The notes beneath the pieces were generated by a model. It searched no databases and had not been told where the DNA came from. It saw nothing but the letters and a program-made list of their open reading frames with translations. The translations under genes and the position numbers were made by a program. A DNA stretch of 5,904 bases, from contig DSCZ01000094.1 in assembly GCA_011048855.1 (NCBI GenBank), positions 1-5,904 on the forward strand, in the 5' to 3' direction. Of the stretch, positions 1 to 5,599 are shown piece after piece; position 1 is the stretch's first letter; each line of letters starts with the position of its first letter. Origin of the DNA: Desulfobacteraceae bacterium (lineage in GTDB: Bacteria; Desulfobacterota; DSM-4660; Desulfatiglandales; Desulfatiglandaceae).

Positions 1-760
1 CACCAATATCATTCACACCCAGGGTTATCTTCACTGCCACACGCCGGCGACCGACGCTTCATCCATGGTCAAGGCCGTGATGGATGATCTTTTTGATTAT
101 TTTCAGAGCATGACTCTGCCGGCGCAGGTACGGGTCTCCATGGCCTGTTGCCTTAACATGTGCGGTGCAGTTCACTGTTCTGACATCGCCCTTCTCGGTT
201 ATCACCGTAAACCGCCTATCGTGGATGACGAAGTCGTCGACTCCCTCTGCGAAATCCCCCTGGTCATCGCTGCATGCCCGACCGGCGCGATTTCACCTTC
301 TAAAACTGAGAGCGGAAAGAAAACCGTCAAGGTAAAGCAGGAGCGCTGCATGTTCTGCGGTAATTGTTACACCATGTGCATGGCTTTGCCGCTGTCCGAC
401 AAACTCGGCGACGGGGTAACGATTCTTGCAGGCGGAAAATTGTCAAACCGCATCACGCCTCCCAAGTTTTCGAAGGTCGTGGTGCCCTTTCTGCCGAACA
501 CCTTCCCGAGGTTCCCAGAGGTGTGCAGGGATGTGAAAAAGATCATCGAAGCCTATGCAGCCGGAGCGAATAAATATGAAAGACTCGGGGACTGGGCCGA
601 AAGAATTGGCTGGGAGAGGTTCTTCGAGAGATGCGACCTTCCGTTCACCGAGCATCTGATAGACGATTACAGGCTCGCCTACGACACTTACAGGACATCC
701 ACACAGTTCAAATTTACTCAGGCTGCGTGGGATGTTTCCAAAGCCGCGGGCGGAATCTAA
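1..760 (+). CDS. dsrB: Dissimilatory sulfite reductase beta subunit DsrB (5' end missing)
   Basis: DsrB is the catalytic beta subunit of cytoplasmic dissimilatory sulfite reductase, which with DsrA reduces sulfite using siroheme and [4Fe-4S] clusters; the product is handed to DsrC. The window enters the gene mid-way: whole codons start at base 2, giving 252 residues, whereas the family is about 380. Visible residues include [16 protein letters not shown] near the start and a C-X36-CC-X3-C pattern (visible residues 12, 49, 50, 54), the arrangement that holds the siroheme-coupled cluster. A ferredoxin-like insert follows, with ACPTGAI and then [11 protein letters not shown] supplying cluster cysteines. 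The C-terminal part has no further cofactor motif. The gene ends in tandem stops (TAATAA, 758-763), and dsrD starts 32 bp later. dsrA is expected just upstream but is outside the window. All visible cluster ligands are intact, so the enzyme is probably functional. Confidence 0.97.
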   Translation, partial: TNIIHTQGYLHCHTPATDASSMVKAVMDDLFDYFQSMTLPAQVRVSMACCLNMCGAVHCSDIALLGYHRKPPIVDDEVVDSLCEIPLVIAACPTGAISPSKTESGKKTVKVKQERCMFCGNCYTMCMALPLSDKLGDGVTILAGGKLSNRITPPKFSKVVVPFLPNTFPRFPEVCRDVKKIIEAYAAGANKYERLGDWAERIGWERFFERCDLPFTEHLIDDYRLAYDTYRTSTQFKFTQAAWDVSKAAGGI

Positions 761-792
761 TAAACGTTTGCAATATATCAGGAGCGGGCCTT

Positions 793-1023
793 ATGGAAGA
801 TATGAAAAAAGCGATTCTGGAATTTGCAGAGGGAAGTAAAAAAACGAAGTTCTATTTCAAGGACCTGGAGAAAGCTGTCCAGAAAGCGCTGCCCGACGCA
901 AAAGCCAGGGAAATCAAAAAGGCTGCTACAGCGTTGATCAATGAAGAGAAGTTGATCTATTTTTCCACGGGCAGTACGACGATGTATGGGCTCAAGGGCA
1001 GGGGGCAGACCGAGGATCATTAA
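793..1023 (+). CDS. dsrD: DsrD, small winged-helix activator of sulfite reductase
   Basis: This 76-residue protein matches the DsrD family in length (about 78 residues) and in conserved stretches, notably KFYFKDLEKAV near residues 19-29 and STGSTTMYGLKGRG near 57-70. DsrD folds as a winged helix. It was long suspected of binding DNA, but published work describes it as an allosteric activator of DsrAB that speeds sulfite reduction. It contains no cysteine, so it carries no metal cluster. The ATG at 793 was chosen because GGAG at 781-784 lies 8 nt upstream; a second ATG at 802 is less well placed. An open frame continues upstream to 631, but it overlaps dsrB out of frame and is not needed. The position directly behind dsrB, and presence of dsrD at all, point to the reductive (sulfate-reducing) rather than the sulfur-oxidising dsr type. 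Confidence 0.95.
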   Translation: MEDMKKAILEFAEGSKKTKFYFKDLEKAVQKALPDAKAREIKKAATALINEEKLIYFSTGSTTMYGLKGRGQTEDH

Positions 1024-1063
1024 ACACCTCGGGACGCCGGGTCGACTGACTTTGCGTAAACGC

Positions 1064-1100
1064 GAGAGGTCGCTTTCCCGTTGAACGGGAGCGGCCTCTC
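1064..1100 (+). terminator. GC-rich hairpin ending the dsr transcript (weak U tract)
   Basis: GAGAGGTCGCT then TTCCCG on the left arm pairs with CGGGAGCGGCCTCTC on the right arm around a TTGAA loop. The stem has 15 pairs with one G-U wobble and a two-T bulge. It starts 41 bp after the dsrD stop. The bases after it (TGTGTTATGG) are only partly T-rich, so it may terminate incompletely, or act to stabilise the 3' end of the dsr mRNA while letting some transcription into the TPR gene. Confidence 0.55.
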
Positions 1101-1142
1101 TGTGTTATGGAATAGAAGAAGGTAAGTCCAGGGAGGAGCGAT

Positions 1143-1766
1143 ATGAAAAAGCCAATGGATTCCGAGTTGTTCATATCCGAGCAAAAGAGAATGCTTGCTG
1201 AAAACCCGGAATGCGCCAATTCCAGCTACAATCTTGGTGTGGCTTTGATGGAAAAGGGTGATTATGATGGAGCGGTGGATGCGTTCAAGGATGCGATAGC
1301 GAACAGCGCCCGGATGTTTGAAGCGTATGTGAACCTGGGGTTCATTCATTTCCAGCAGGGGGAACTCGAAGAAGTGGTGGAAATGAACCGAAAGGCAATA
1401 GAAATTGAACCTAGATATGCAAGAGGCTATGCCAATATAGGTTTTGCCTATCTTCAGATGTCCTGTGCAGAGGAGGCGATAGAAGCTCTCGAGCGGGCGA
1501 TTGAATTGAATCCGATGATAGTCCAGGCCTGGAGCAACCTGATAAATGCCTATCTTCAGAAAGGAGATGCGGCGAGGGCAGTGGAGGTAGGGGAAAAAGT
1601 GGTTGGCATGGCACCCGAGTTCGCGTTGGGCCATAATAACCTGGCCGTTGCTCTCTACAACCTGGGAAATATGGAGAAAGCCAGGGAACATTACGAACGG
1701 GCCGTGGAGCTGGGTTTCGAACCCCATCCGGAATTCGCGGCTGCATTGGAAGCCGGTGCAAGATGA
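1143..1766 (+). CDS. Tetratricopeptide repeat (TPR) protein
   Basis: The 207-residue product is almost entirely TPR repeats. After a 24-residue N-terminal helix come five contiguous 34-residue units, at about residues 25-58, 59-92, 93-126, 127-160 and 161-194. Each has the usual W/Y-x2-L-G/A...A-Y...G...A...A...P spacing, for example YNLGVALMEKGDYDGAVDAF in the first. TPRs form a superhelical scaffold that binds other proteins, so the likely role is assembly or adaptor work; no catalytic residue is visible. There is no signal peptide or membrane segment, so it is probably cytoplasmic. A strong Shine-Dalgarno (GGAGG, 1132-1136) lies 6 nt before the ATG. Its stop overlaps the next start (ATGA, 1763-1766), so it is translationally coupled to the YkgJ-type gene. 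The partner and pathway cannot be read from the sequence; a link to sulfite reductase rests on position alone. Confidence 0.9.
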   Translation: MKKPMDSELFISEQKRMLAENPECANSSYNLGVALMEKGDYDGAVDAFKDAIANSARMFEAYVNLGFIHFQQGELEEVVEMNRKAIEIEPRYARGYANIGFAYLQMSCAEEAIEALERAIELNPMIVQAWSNLINAYLQKGDAARAVEVGEKVVGMAPEFALGHNNLAVALYNLGNMEKAREHYERAVELGFEPHPEFAAALEAGAR

Positions 1767-2404
1767 ACATCCACGATTTTTTCGATCCATACGAAGATCT
1801 TTTAGCCGCGGCGGATACTGCCTTCGAAGAGATGTCGAAAGCGCATCCCGGACGGGTGCTCTGCAGGAGAGGCTGCGATGACTGCTGTCATGCGGTATTC
1901 GGGTTGTTTCTTGTCGAGGCGGCTTACCTGCAGGAGGCGTTTGCGACTCTCGATGATTCAGTCCGAAGCGGGATCCTTGCGCGGTGCGATACTGCGGATG
2001 AAGATGCACGACGCCTTGAAGAAAAATTGCGAGTTTACCGTCATGATCCGGCGGAGGCGGCGCGGGTTATGACCACCGAGCGGATCAGGTGCCCGTTGTT
2101 GACCGAAGAAAAGGATTGCGTGCTTTATCATGCCCGCCCGCTTACGTGCCGGGTTTACGGGATACCGACGCACATTCAAGGGGCTTTGCGGGTTTGCGGT
2201 AAATCCGGCTTTTCCGCGGACGGTCGATTCGGTGCCTTCAACCTCGATCTGGCTCAGCGGCGTCTTCTGGAAATTTCGACCGGGATGCTCGAAGATATAG
2301 AAGAGGCGGACGCTGGAAAAGCTTCGTTGCTTTTTTCAGTTTCCAAATCGCTTAAAAGTCCGGTTTATGATATTATTGAAGAGAATTGTTTGAAAGACGA
2401 TTAG
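1763..2404 (+). CDS. YkgJ-type CxxxCxxCC cysteine-cluster protein
   Basis: This 213-residue protein carries the hallmark C-X3-C-X2-CC motif (C34, C38, C41, C42) and a second cysteine group at C110, C119 and C129. The second group lies in a CPLL...DCVLYHARPLTCRVYGI stretch typical of the YkgJ/UPF0153 family, whose members are annotated as Zn/Fe chelating. The cysteines probably bind a metal ion or an Fe-S cluster, but the biochemical role of the family is poorly defined. The part between the two groups (about residues 50-100) is charged and probably helical, and the C-terminal 70 residues have no motif I recognise. There is no signal peptide or membrane segment. It starts inside the stop of the TPR gene (ATGA), which argues that the two are made together and perhaps act together. 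One speculative role is metal-centre handling near the dsr genes; nothing in the sequence proves it. Confidence 0.88.
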   Translation: MNIHDFFDPYEDLLAAADTAFEEMSKAHPGRVLCRRGCDDCCHAVFGLFLVEAAYLQEAFATLDDSVRSGILARCDTADEDARRLEEKLRVYRHDPAEAARVMTTERIRCPLLTEEKDCVLYHARPLTCRVYGIPTHIQGALRVCGKSGFSADGRFGAFNLDLAQRRLLEISTGMLEDIEEADAGKASLLFSVSKSLKSPVYDIIEENCLKDD

Positions 2405-2415
2405 AAGTCTATAAA
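2386..2415 (+). promoter_or_regulatory. Weak candidate promoter for the two-component operon
   Basis: TATAAA at 2410-2415 matches five of six -10 positions. Eighteen bases upstream, TTGTTT (2386-2391) is a poor -35 (three of six). The site lies at the end of the cysteine-cluster gene and would start a transcript near 2421, leaving a leader of about 95 nt before the kinase. The kinase could equally be read through from the genes upstream. Confidence 0.25.
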
Positions 2416-2514
2416 GGAAGGTCTTTTAACACGGGACATCCCGTATCGATGCCCGAACCTGGGGTGTTTATCGTGGACGCCGGTAATTCGAGCAAGTAAA
2501 GGATTCTCGAGGCA
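2405..2514 (+). other. 110-bp gap before the kinase: small hairpin and an in-frame mini-ORF
   Basis: The gap holds a short perfect inverted repeat (ACGGGA-CA-TCCCGT, 2431-2444) with no T run, so it is not a convincing terminator. It also holds a short open frame in the same frame as the kinase: ATG at 2449, or TTG at 2386, running to TAA at 2497-2499. That stop overlaps AAAGGA (2498-2503), one of two possible ribosome sites for the kinase TTG. No sigma-54-type element was found here. Confidence 0.4.
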
Positions 2515-3936
2515 TTGAGTACAGGCAAACCACAGGGGCAGCCGGAAGGCAAGCAATTCCGGCTGGCGAAATTTTTCGCGTATGCCAGCTTTACTATCCT
2601 GGCGCTCGCCAGCTTTCCATTCTCCGTTATTATATCCCAGCAGGCCAAAGATATTTTAACCCGAAGCTATGAAAACTACGCATTACTGCTGGGAGAAAAT
2701 CTGAATCATCAAGTTTTCCGCAATTTCGTGCTGCCGGTTAGTGCGCGATATGGCCAGATACGTTTGCGAGATACCCAGCAATACGACTTGATGGACAAGA
2801 TTGTCAAGACAACTATTCATAGCTTCAAAATCGATCTTGTAAATATATACGACATCGGGAAGGGGGTGGTTGCCTACAGCACCGATTCTTCCCTCGTGGG
2901 GAATCCTGCCGAAGAGACCGAGGGATATAAAAAGGCGAGGGCCGGCGAGGATTTTTCAAGATTGATGTCCACTGAAGAAAGCTTTTTGGGTTTGGGAATC
3001 GATTTGATGGGAGGGGAACGCAAACTTCGGACTTATATTCCGTTCAGAAGGGAAGGTCCTTTTGGAGAAGACCTTTACGTGCTGGGGGTGTTCGAGTTGA
3101 TTCAGGACCTGGGCAGCGAATACAAGTCGATTGTCAAGCTGCAGTATTTGATATTCGGGACGTCGGTTGTCATCATGGGTCTGATTTTCCTCGCGTTGAT
3201 GTTGATAGTCCGAAAGGCCGAAAAGATCATAGAAGAAAGAGCCAGGGAGCAGCGTGAACTTCAGGCACAGCTGGATCAGGCCGAGCGGCTGGCCGCCCTT
3301 GGTGAAATGCTGGCCGGGGTTTCCCATGAGATACGAAATCCTCTCGGTATCATCAGGAGTACCGCTGAATTGCTTGGCAGCATGCCGGATGCCGCAAGCC
3401 GCAAAAACTTGAGCGATGTGATTGTCGAAGAATCGAGCCGGTTGAATAATATAGTCACCGAGTTTCTTGATTTCGCGAGACCAAAGGATCCGACCCTTCA
3501 GGACTGTGAGCTGAAAGAGATTATTTCCAGAAACCTTGTTTTTCTCCAGCCCCAGCTTGAAAAAGTGGACATAGAAGTGCATCATAATTTGGATGGAAAG
3601 GTTTTGCCCATAAAGGCAGATCCTAATTTGCTTTATAGGGGCTTTTTCAACCTTTTTATGAACGGAATCCAGGCAATGAAGAATGGAGGCGTGCTGCGGG
3701 TGATCGTGACCGAAGAGGAAGAAAATTATCATGTAGTTATAGAGGATTCCGGTGAAGGCATCGATGAGGAAAACCTCGGGAAGATTTTCAATCCTTTTTT
3801 CAGTACCAAGGATCAGGGAAGTGGACTGGGGCTGGCGATTGTCAGGAGTATCATAGAATCTCATGGTGGATCGATAAGGATCCAGAGCGCGGCCGGAGAA
3901 GGTACCAGGGTGGCTGTCAATCTGCCCAGGGGTTAA
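2515..3936 (+). CDS. Membrane sensor histidine kinase, NtrB/ZraS-like, with periplasmic Cache-like sensor
   Basis: This 473-residue kinase senses a periplasmic signal and phosphorylates the response regulator encoded 3 bp downstream. In order it has a short cytoplasmic N-terminus, TM1 (about 20-41), a periplasmic domain (about 42-208) and TM2 (about 210-232). A coiled linker (235-260) leads to the HisKA H-box SHEIRNPLG with phospho-acceptor H271. The HATPase_c domain has the N-box (NLFMN, N379/N383), DSGEG (D411), NPFFSTK and GSGLGL (435-440). All catalytic boxes are intact. The periplasmic part, with VNIYDIGKGVVAYSTDSSLVG at 108-128, resembles Cache/PAS-like ligand sensors; the ligand is unknown. 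The TTG start is required: an in-frame TAA lies at 2497-2499, TM1 begins about 20 residues in, and the first internal Met is residue 92. Ribosome-site candidates are GAGG (2509-2512, only 2 nt away) and AAAGGA (2498-2503, 11 nt away), suggesting modest translation. Confidence 0.93.
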   Translation: MSTGKPQGQPEGKQFRLAKFFAYASFTILALASFPFSVIISQQAKDILTRSYENYALLLGENLNHQVFRNFVLPVSARYGQIRLRDTQQYDLMDKIVKTTIHSFKIDLVNIYDIGKGVVAYSTDSSLVGNPAEETEGYKKARAGEDFSRLMSTEESFLGLGIDLMGGERKLRTYIPFRREGPFGEDLYVLGVFELIQDLGSEYKSIVKLQYLIFGTSVVIMGLIFLALMLIVRKAEKIIEERAREQRELQAQLDQAERLAALGEMLAGVSHEIRNPLGIIRSTAELLGSMPDAASRKNLSDVIVEESSRLNNIVTEFLDFARPKDPTLQDCELKEIISRNLVFLQPQLEKVDIEVHHNLDGKVLPIKADPNLLYRGFFNLFMNGIQAMKNGGVLRVIVTEEEENYHVVIEDSGEGIDEENLGKIFNPFFSTKDQGSGLGLAIVRSIIESHGGSIRIQSAAGEGTRVAVNLPRG

Positions 3937-3939
3937 ACA

Positions 3940-5304
3940 ATGGAGACTCTTTTAATTGTAGACGATGAAAAGAATTACCTGGTTGTTCTCGAGGCTTTGC
4001 TCGGGTCGGAAGGCTACGAGATCATGACCGCCTCCGGTGGACATGATGCGCTGCGCCTCGTTCGGGAATCGGATCTGGATCTGATCATCACCGACGTGAG
4101 AATGCCGGGGATGACAGGCATGGATCTTCTTCGGGAGTGCAAGCGGATAAAGCCGGAAGTGCCGGTGATAATGATGACCGCCTACGGGACGATAGAGACA
4201 GCCGTTGAAGCCATGAAGGAACATGCTTATGATTATATAACCAAGCCTTTCGAGAATGAGCAGCTGAAGATAACCGTTCGGAAAGCCCTCGAAAACTACC
4301 GTCTGATCAAGCGCAACAAAATGCTGAGCCAGGAACTGTCGGACCGGTTTCGATACGGCTCTCTTGTGGGCAAGAGTTCCTCCATGATGAAAATTTTTGA
4401 TCTCATAGATAAAGTCTCTCGCTCCAAGGCTTCGGTTTTGATCACGGGACCGTCCGGGACCGGGAAAGAATTGATCGCAAAGGGTATCCATTTCACCGGG
4501 GACAGGAGCGATGGCCCTTTCGTGTCTGTGAACTGCGGGGCGCTTGCTGAAACCTTGCTTGAAAGCGAGCTTTTCGGCCATGAAAAAGGTGCTTTCACCG
4601 GAGCGGTATCGATGAAGAAGGGCAGGTTCGAAATAGCCGACGGAGGAACCATATTTCTGGACGAGGTTGGAGAAATGTCTCCGTCGCTCCAGGTGAAATT
4701 GCTTCGCGTTCTGCAGGAAATGTCGTTTGAAAGAGTGGGAGGTACACGTACGATTGATGTGGATGTGCGGGTTATTTCCGCCTCAAACAGGGATATTAAG
4801 GAAGACGTGGGAGAGGGTGTGTTCAGGGAAGACCTTTTTTACCGTTTGAACGTGATTCACATCGATGTTCCCCCGTTGAGGGAGCGAACCGATGATATTC
4901 CGTTGCTCGTAAATCATTTTATGAATAAATACCACAGCGAAAAAACGGGGAAACGAATCGAACTGGCACCCGAAGTGTGGAAGGTGTTTTATTCCTATTC
5001 ATGGCCTGGCAATGTGAGACAGCTTGAAAACGTTATAGAACGAGCACTCGTGTTGAATACCGGTTCGATGATCAGGAAGCAGGATCTTCCAGAGGAACTG
5101 GCCGATACCGAAGCCGAACTAGATGTGGAGCGGTTAATCCCGGCGGGTATTCCTTTACCTACGGCCCTGGAAACGATAGAGGAAAAACTTATCCGTCGTG
5201 CCCTGGCCGACAGCGGCAACGTTCAATCTCATGCGGCCCAGCGGTTGGGTATCACGAAAAGCCTGATTCAGCATAAAATGAAGAAGTACAATATCACCAT
5301 TTGA
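3940..5304 (+). CDS. NtrC-family response regulator, sigma-54-dependent activator
   Basis: This 454-residue activator has three intact modules. The receiver domain (1-120) has acidic pocket D8/D9, phospho-acceptor D52, T80 and K102. The AAA+ sigma-54 interaction domain (about 140-370) has Walker A GPSGTGKE (K176), the sigma-54 contact loop GAFTGA (217-222), Walker B IFLDE (D241/E242) and FREDLFYRLNV with arginines R296 and R302. The C-terminal Fis-type helix-turn-helix (about 408-452) contains GNVQSHAAQRLGITKSLIQHKMKKY. Phosphorylated proteins of this type oligomerise on sites 80-200 bp upstream and use ATP to open sigma-54 promoters. It starts 3 bp after the kinase stop, with AGGGG (3928-3932) 7 nt before the ATG, so it is its partner. 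A near-consensus sigma-54 promoter lies about 200 bp past its stop and is the obvious candidate target. Overall it is closest to the ZraR/AtoC group, but I cannot assign a specific regulon. Confidence 0.96.
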   Translation: METLLIVDDEKNYLVVLEALLGSEGYEIMTASGGHDALRLVRESDLDLIITDVRMPGMTGMDLLRECKRIKPEVPVIMMTAYGTIETAVEAMKEHAYDYITKPFENEQLKITVRKALENYRLIKRNKMLSQELSDRFRYGSLVGKSSSMMKIFDLIDKVSRSKASVLITGPSGTGKELIAKGIHFTGDRSDGPFVSVNCGALAETLLESELFGHEKGAFTGAVSMKKGRFEIADGGTIFLDEVGEMSPSLQVKLLRVLQEMSFERVGGTRTIDVDVRVISASNRDIKEDVGEGVFREDLFYRLNVIHIDVPPLRERTDDIPLLVNHFMNKYHSEKTGKRIELAPEVWKVFYSYSWPGNVRQLENVIERALVLNTGSMIRKQDLPEELADTEAELDVERLIPAGIPLPTALETIEEKLIRRALADSGNVQSHAAQRLGITKSLIQHKMKKYNITI

Positions 5305-5306
5305 AA

Positions 5307-5322
5307 GTATAAAATTTTGTAC
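5307..5322. promoter_or_regulatory. Imperfect palindrome, candidate upstream activator site
   Basis: GTATAAAATTTTGTAC is a 16-bp dyad in which seven of eight pairs are symmetrical. It begins 2 bp after the response regulator stop codon and is centred about 212 bp upstream of the predicted sigma-54 start site, a little far but acceptable for an NtrC-type enhancer. Fis-type helix-turn-helix dimers bind such dyads. Which protein binds it is inferred, not shown. Confidence 0.35.
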
Positions 5323-5401
5323 CCTTGAAAGATTAGTTTTTTCAGAATGTTAGTACATTTCGGTTTGAGCGGAAGCGAATTTCAGGCCAAAATATTGTAC
5401 C
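5311..5401 (+). repeat. Two 13-bp direct repeats, AAAATNTTGTACC
   Basis: AAAATTTTGTACC (5311-5323) and AAAATATTGTACC (5389-5401) match at 12 of 13 positions, with starts 78 bp apart. The first copy forms the right part of the palindrome at 5307-5322; the left flank of the second copy is not symmetrical. A weaker echo, AAAGTACC, lies at 5518-5525. The two copies sit about 205-215 and 125-140 bp before the predicted sigma-54 start, so they could be paired activator sites. Confidence 0.45.
5365..5393 (+). promoter_or_regulatory. Weak candidate sigma-70-type promoter for a purD leader
   Basis: TTGAGC (5365-5370) and CAAAAT (5388-5393) each match four of six consensus positions, with a 17-bp spacer. 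A transcript would start near 5400, just before the GA-rich antiterminator-like segment. The match is weak and could be chance in AT-rich DNA. Confidence 0.2.
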
Positions 5402-5417
5402 GGAGGCGAGGGGTCAA

Positions 5418-5567
5418 GGTTTGAGAGGAGGCAACGATTTTGCTGAAAAATACAGTGAAACCAAAGCCTTAGCGTTTTTATGCCGGCGATCCAGCAGTAT
5501 TGGCAAGACTGTTGCATAAAGTACCTTTCAAAAGCACGAACGCTTAATTTTTTCCTCCTCTTGAACC
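5418..5567 (+). promoter_or_regulatory. Long-range RNA pairing overlapping the terminator (candidate antiterminator)
   Basis: GGTTTGAGAGGAGG (5418-5431) can pair along all 14 positions with CCTCCTCTTGAACC (5554-5567), with twelve Watson-Crick pairs and two G-U pairs. The last five bases of the right arm (5563-5567) are also the first five of the terminator 5' arm, so the two structures exclude each other. Inside the enclosed 122 nt are further possible stems: ATTTT/AAAAT (5437-5451), TTAGCGTT/AACGCT-T-AA (5469-5476 with 5539-5547) and TTTATGC/GCATAAA (5477-5483 with 5514-5520). This matters only if transcription starts upstream of 5418. It fits an attenuator for purD; an independent structured RNA is the alternative. 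Confidence 0.4.
5500..5516 (+). promoter_or_regulatory. Sigma-54 (-24/-12) promoter
   Basis: TTGGCAAGACTGTTGCA matches the -24/-12 consensus YTGGCAC-N5-TTGCA at every fixed position except the C after TGGCA. The invariant GG (5502-5503) and GC (5514-5515) are exactly 12 bp apart, as sigma-54 requires. With C5515 as -12, transcription would start at about 5527. It lies about 200 bp downstream of a gene for a sigma-54 activator with an intact GAFTGA loop, which makes a chance match less likely. It would read into the short RNA ending at the 5563-5599 terminator and possibly on into purD. Confidence 0.65.
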
Positions 5568-5599
5568 AACCGTACCGCGATCGGTTGGTTCTTTTTTTT
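5527..5599 (+). ncRNA. Candidate sigma-54-dependent small RNA with an anti-Shine-Dalgarno-like seed
   Basis: The predicted transcript runs from the sigma-54 start (about 5527) to the terminator U tract, roughly 73 nt. It has a small 5' hairpin (AAGC-ACGAAC-GCTT, 5532-5545), then an unpaired U-rich stretch with the seed-like CCTCCTCTT (5546-5562), then the 10-bp terminator hairpin and eight Us. That layout is typical of Hfq-dependent trans-acting sRNAs. The CCUCCU core is complementary to strong ribosome sites, so the expected action is to block translation of mRNAs that have AGAGGAGG-like leaders. No protein is encoded. The start site is inferred from the promoter, and I do not recognise a named RNA family. 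The same bases may instead be the end of a purD leader. Confidence 0.45.
5563..5599 (+). terminator. Strong intrinsic terminator, 24 bp before the purD start
   Basis: GAACCAACCG (5563-5572) pairs perfectly with CGGTTGGTTC (5582-5591) around a 9-nt loop and is followed by eight Ts (5592-5599). The orientation is + only, since the reverse complement has no T run after the stem. Only 24 bp separate the last T from the purD ATG, so purD transcription must pass through it. Confidence 0.92.

Noticed and set aside
1020..2009. 329-codon open frame on the minus strand
   Set aside because: It lies opposite the TPR and cysteine-cluster genes, whose + strand products have clear family motifs and ribosome sites. 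The minus-strand product shows no recognisable motif.
2431..2444. Hairpin ACGGGA-CA-TCCCGT as a terminator
   Set aside because: The stem is only 6 bp, the 2-nt loop is too tight to form fully, and no T run follows.
2956..3864. 302-codon open frame on the minus strand
   Set aside because: It is antisense to the kinase catalytic and sensor regions, which carry all expected motifs. It is best explained as a codon-bias shadow.
3952..4581. 209-codon open frame on the minus strand
   Set aside because: It is antisense to the receiver and AAA+ domains of the response regulator, with no motif of its own.
5573..5581. T-box-like ACCGCG at the terminator loop
   Set aside because: Only six bases match; the required GGGUGGNACCGCG is absent (here the preceding bases are AACCGT), and purD is not an amino-acid-responsive gene of the T-box type.
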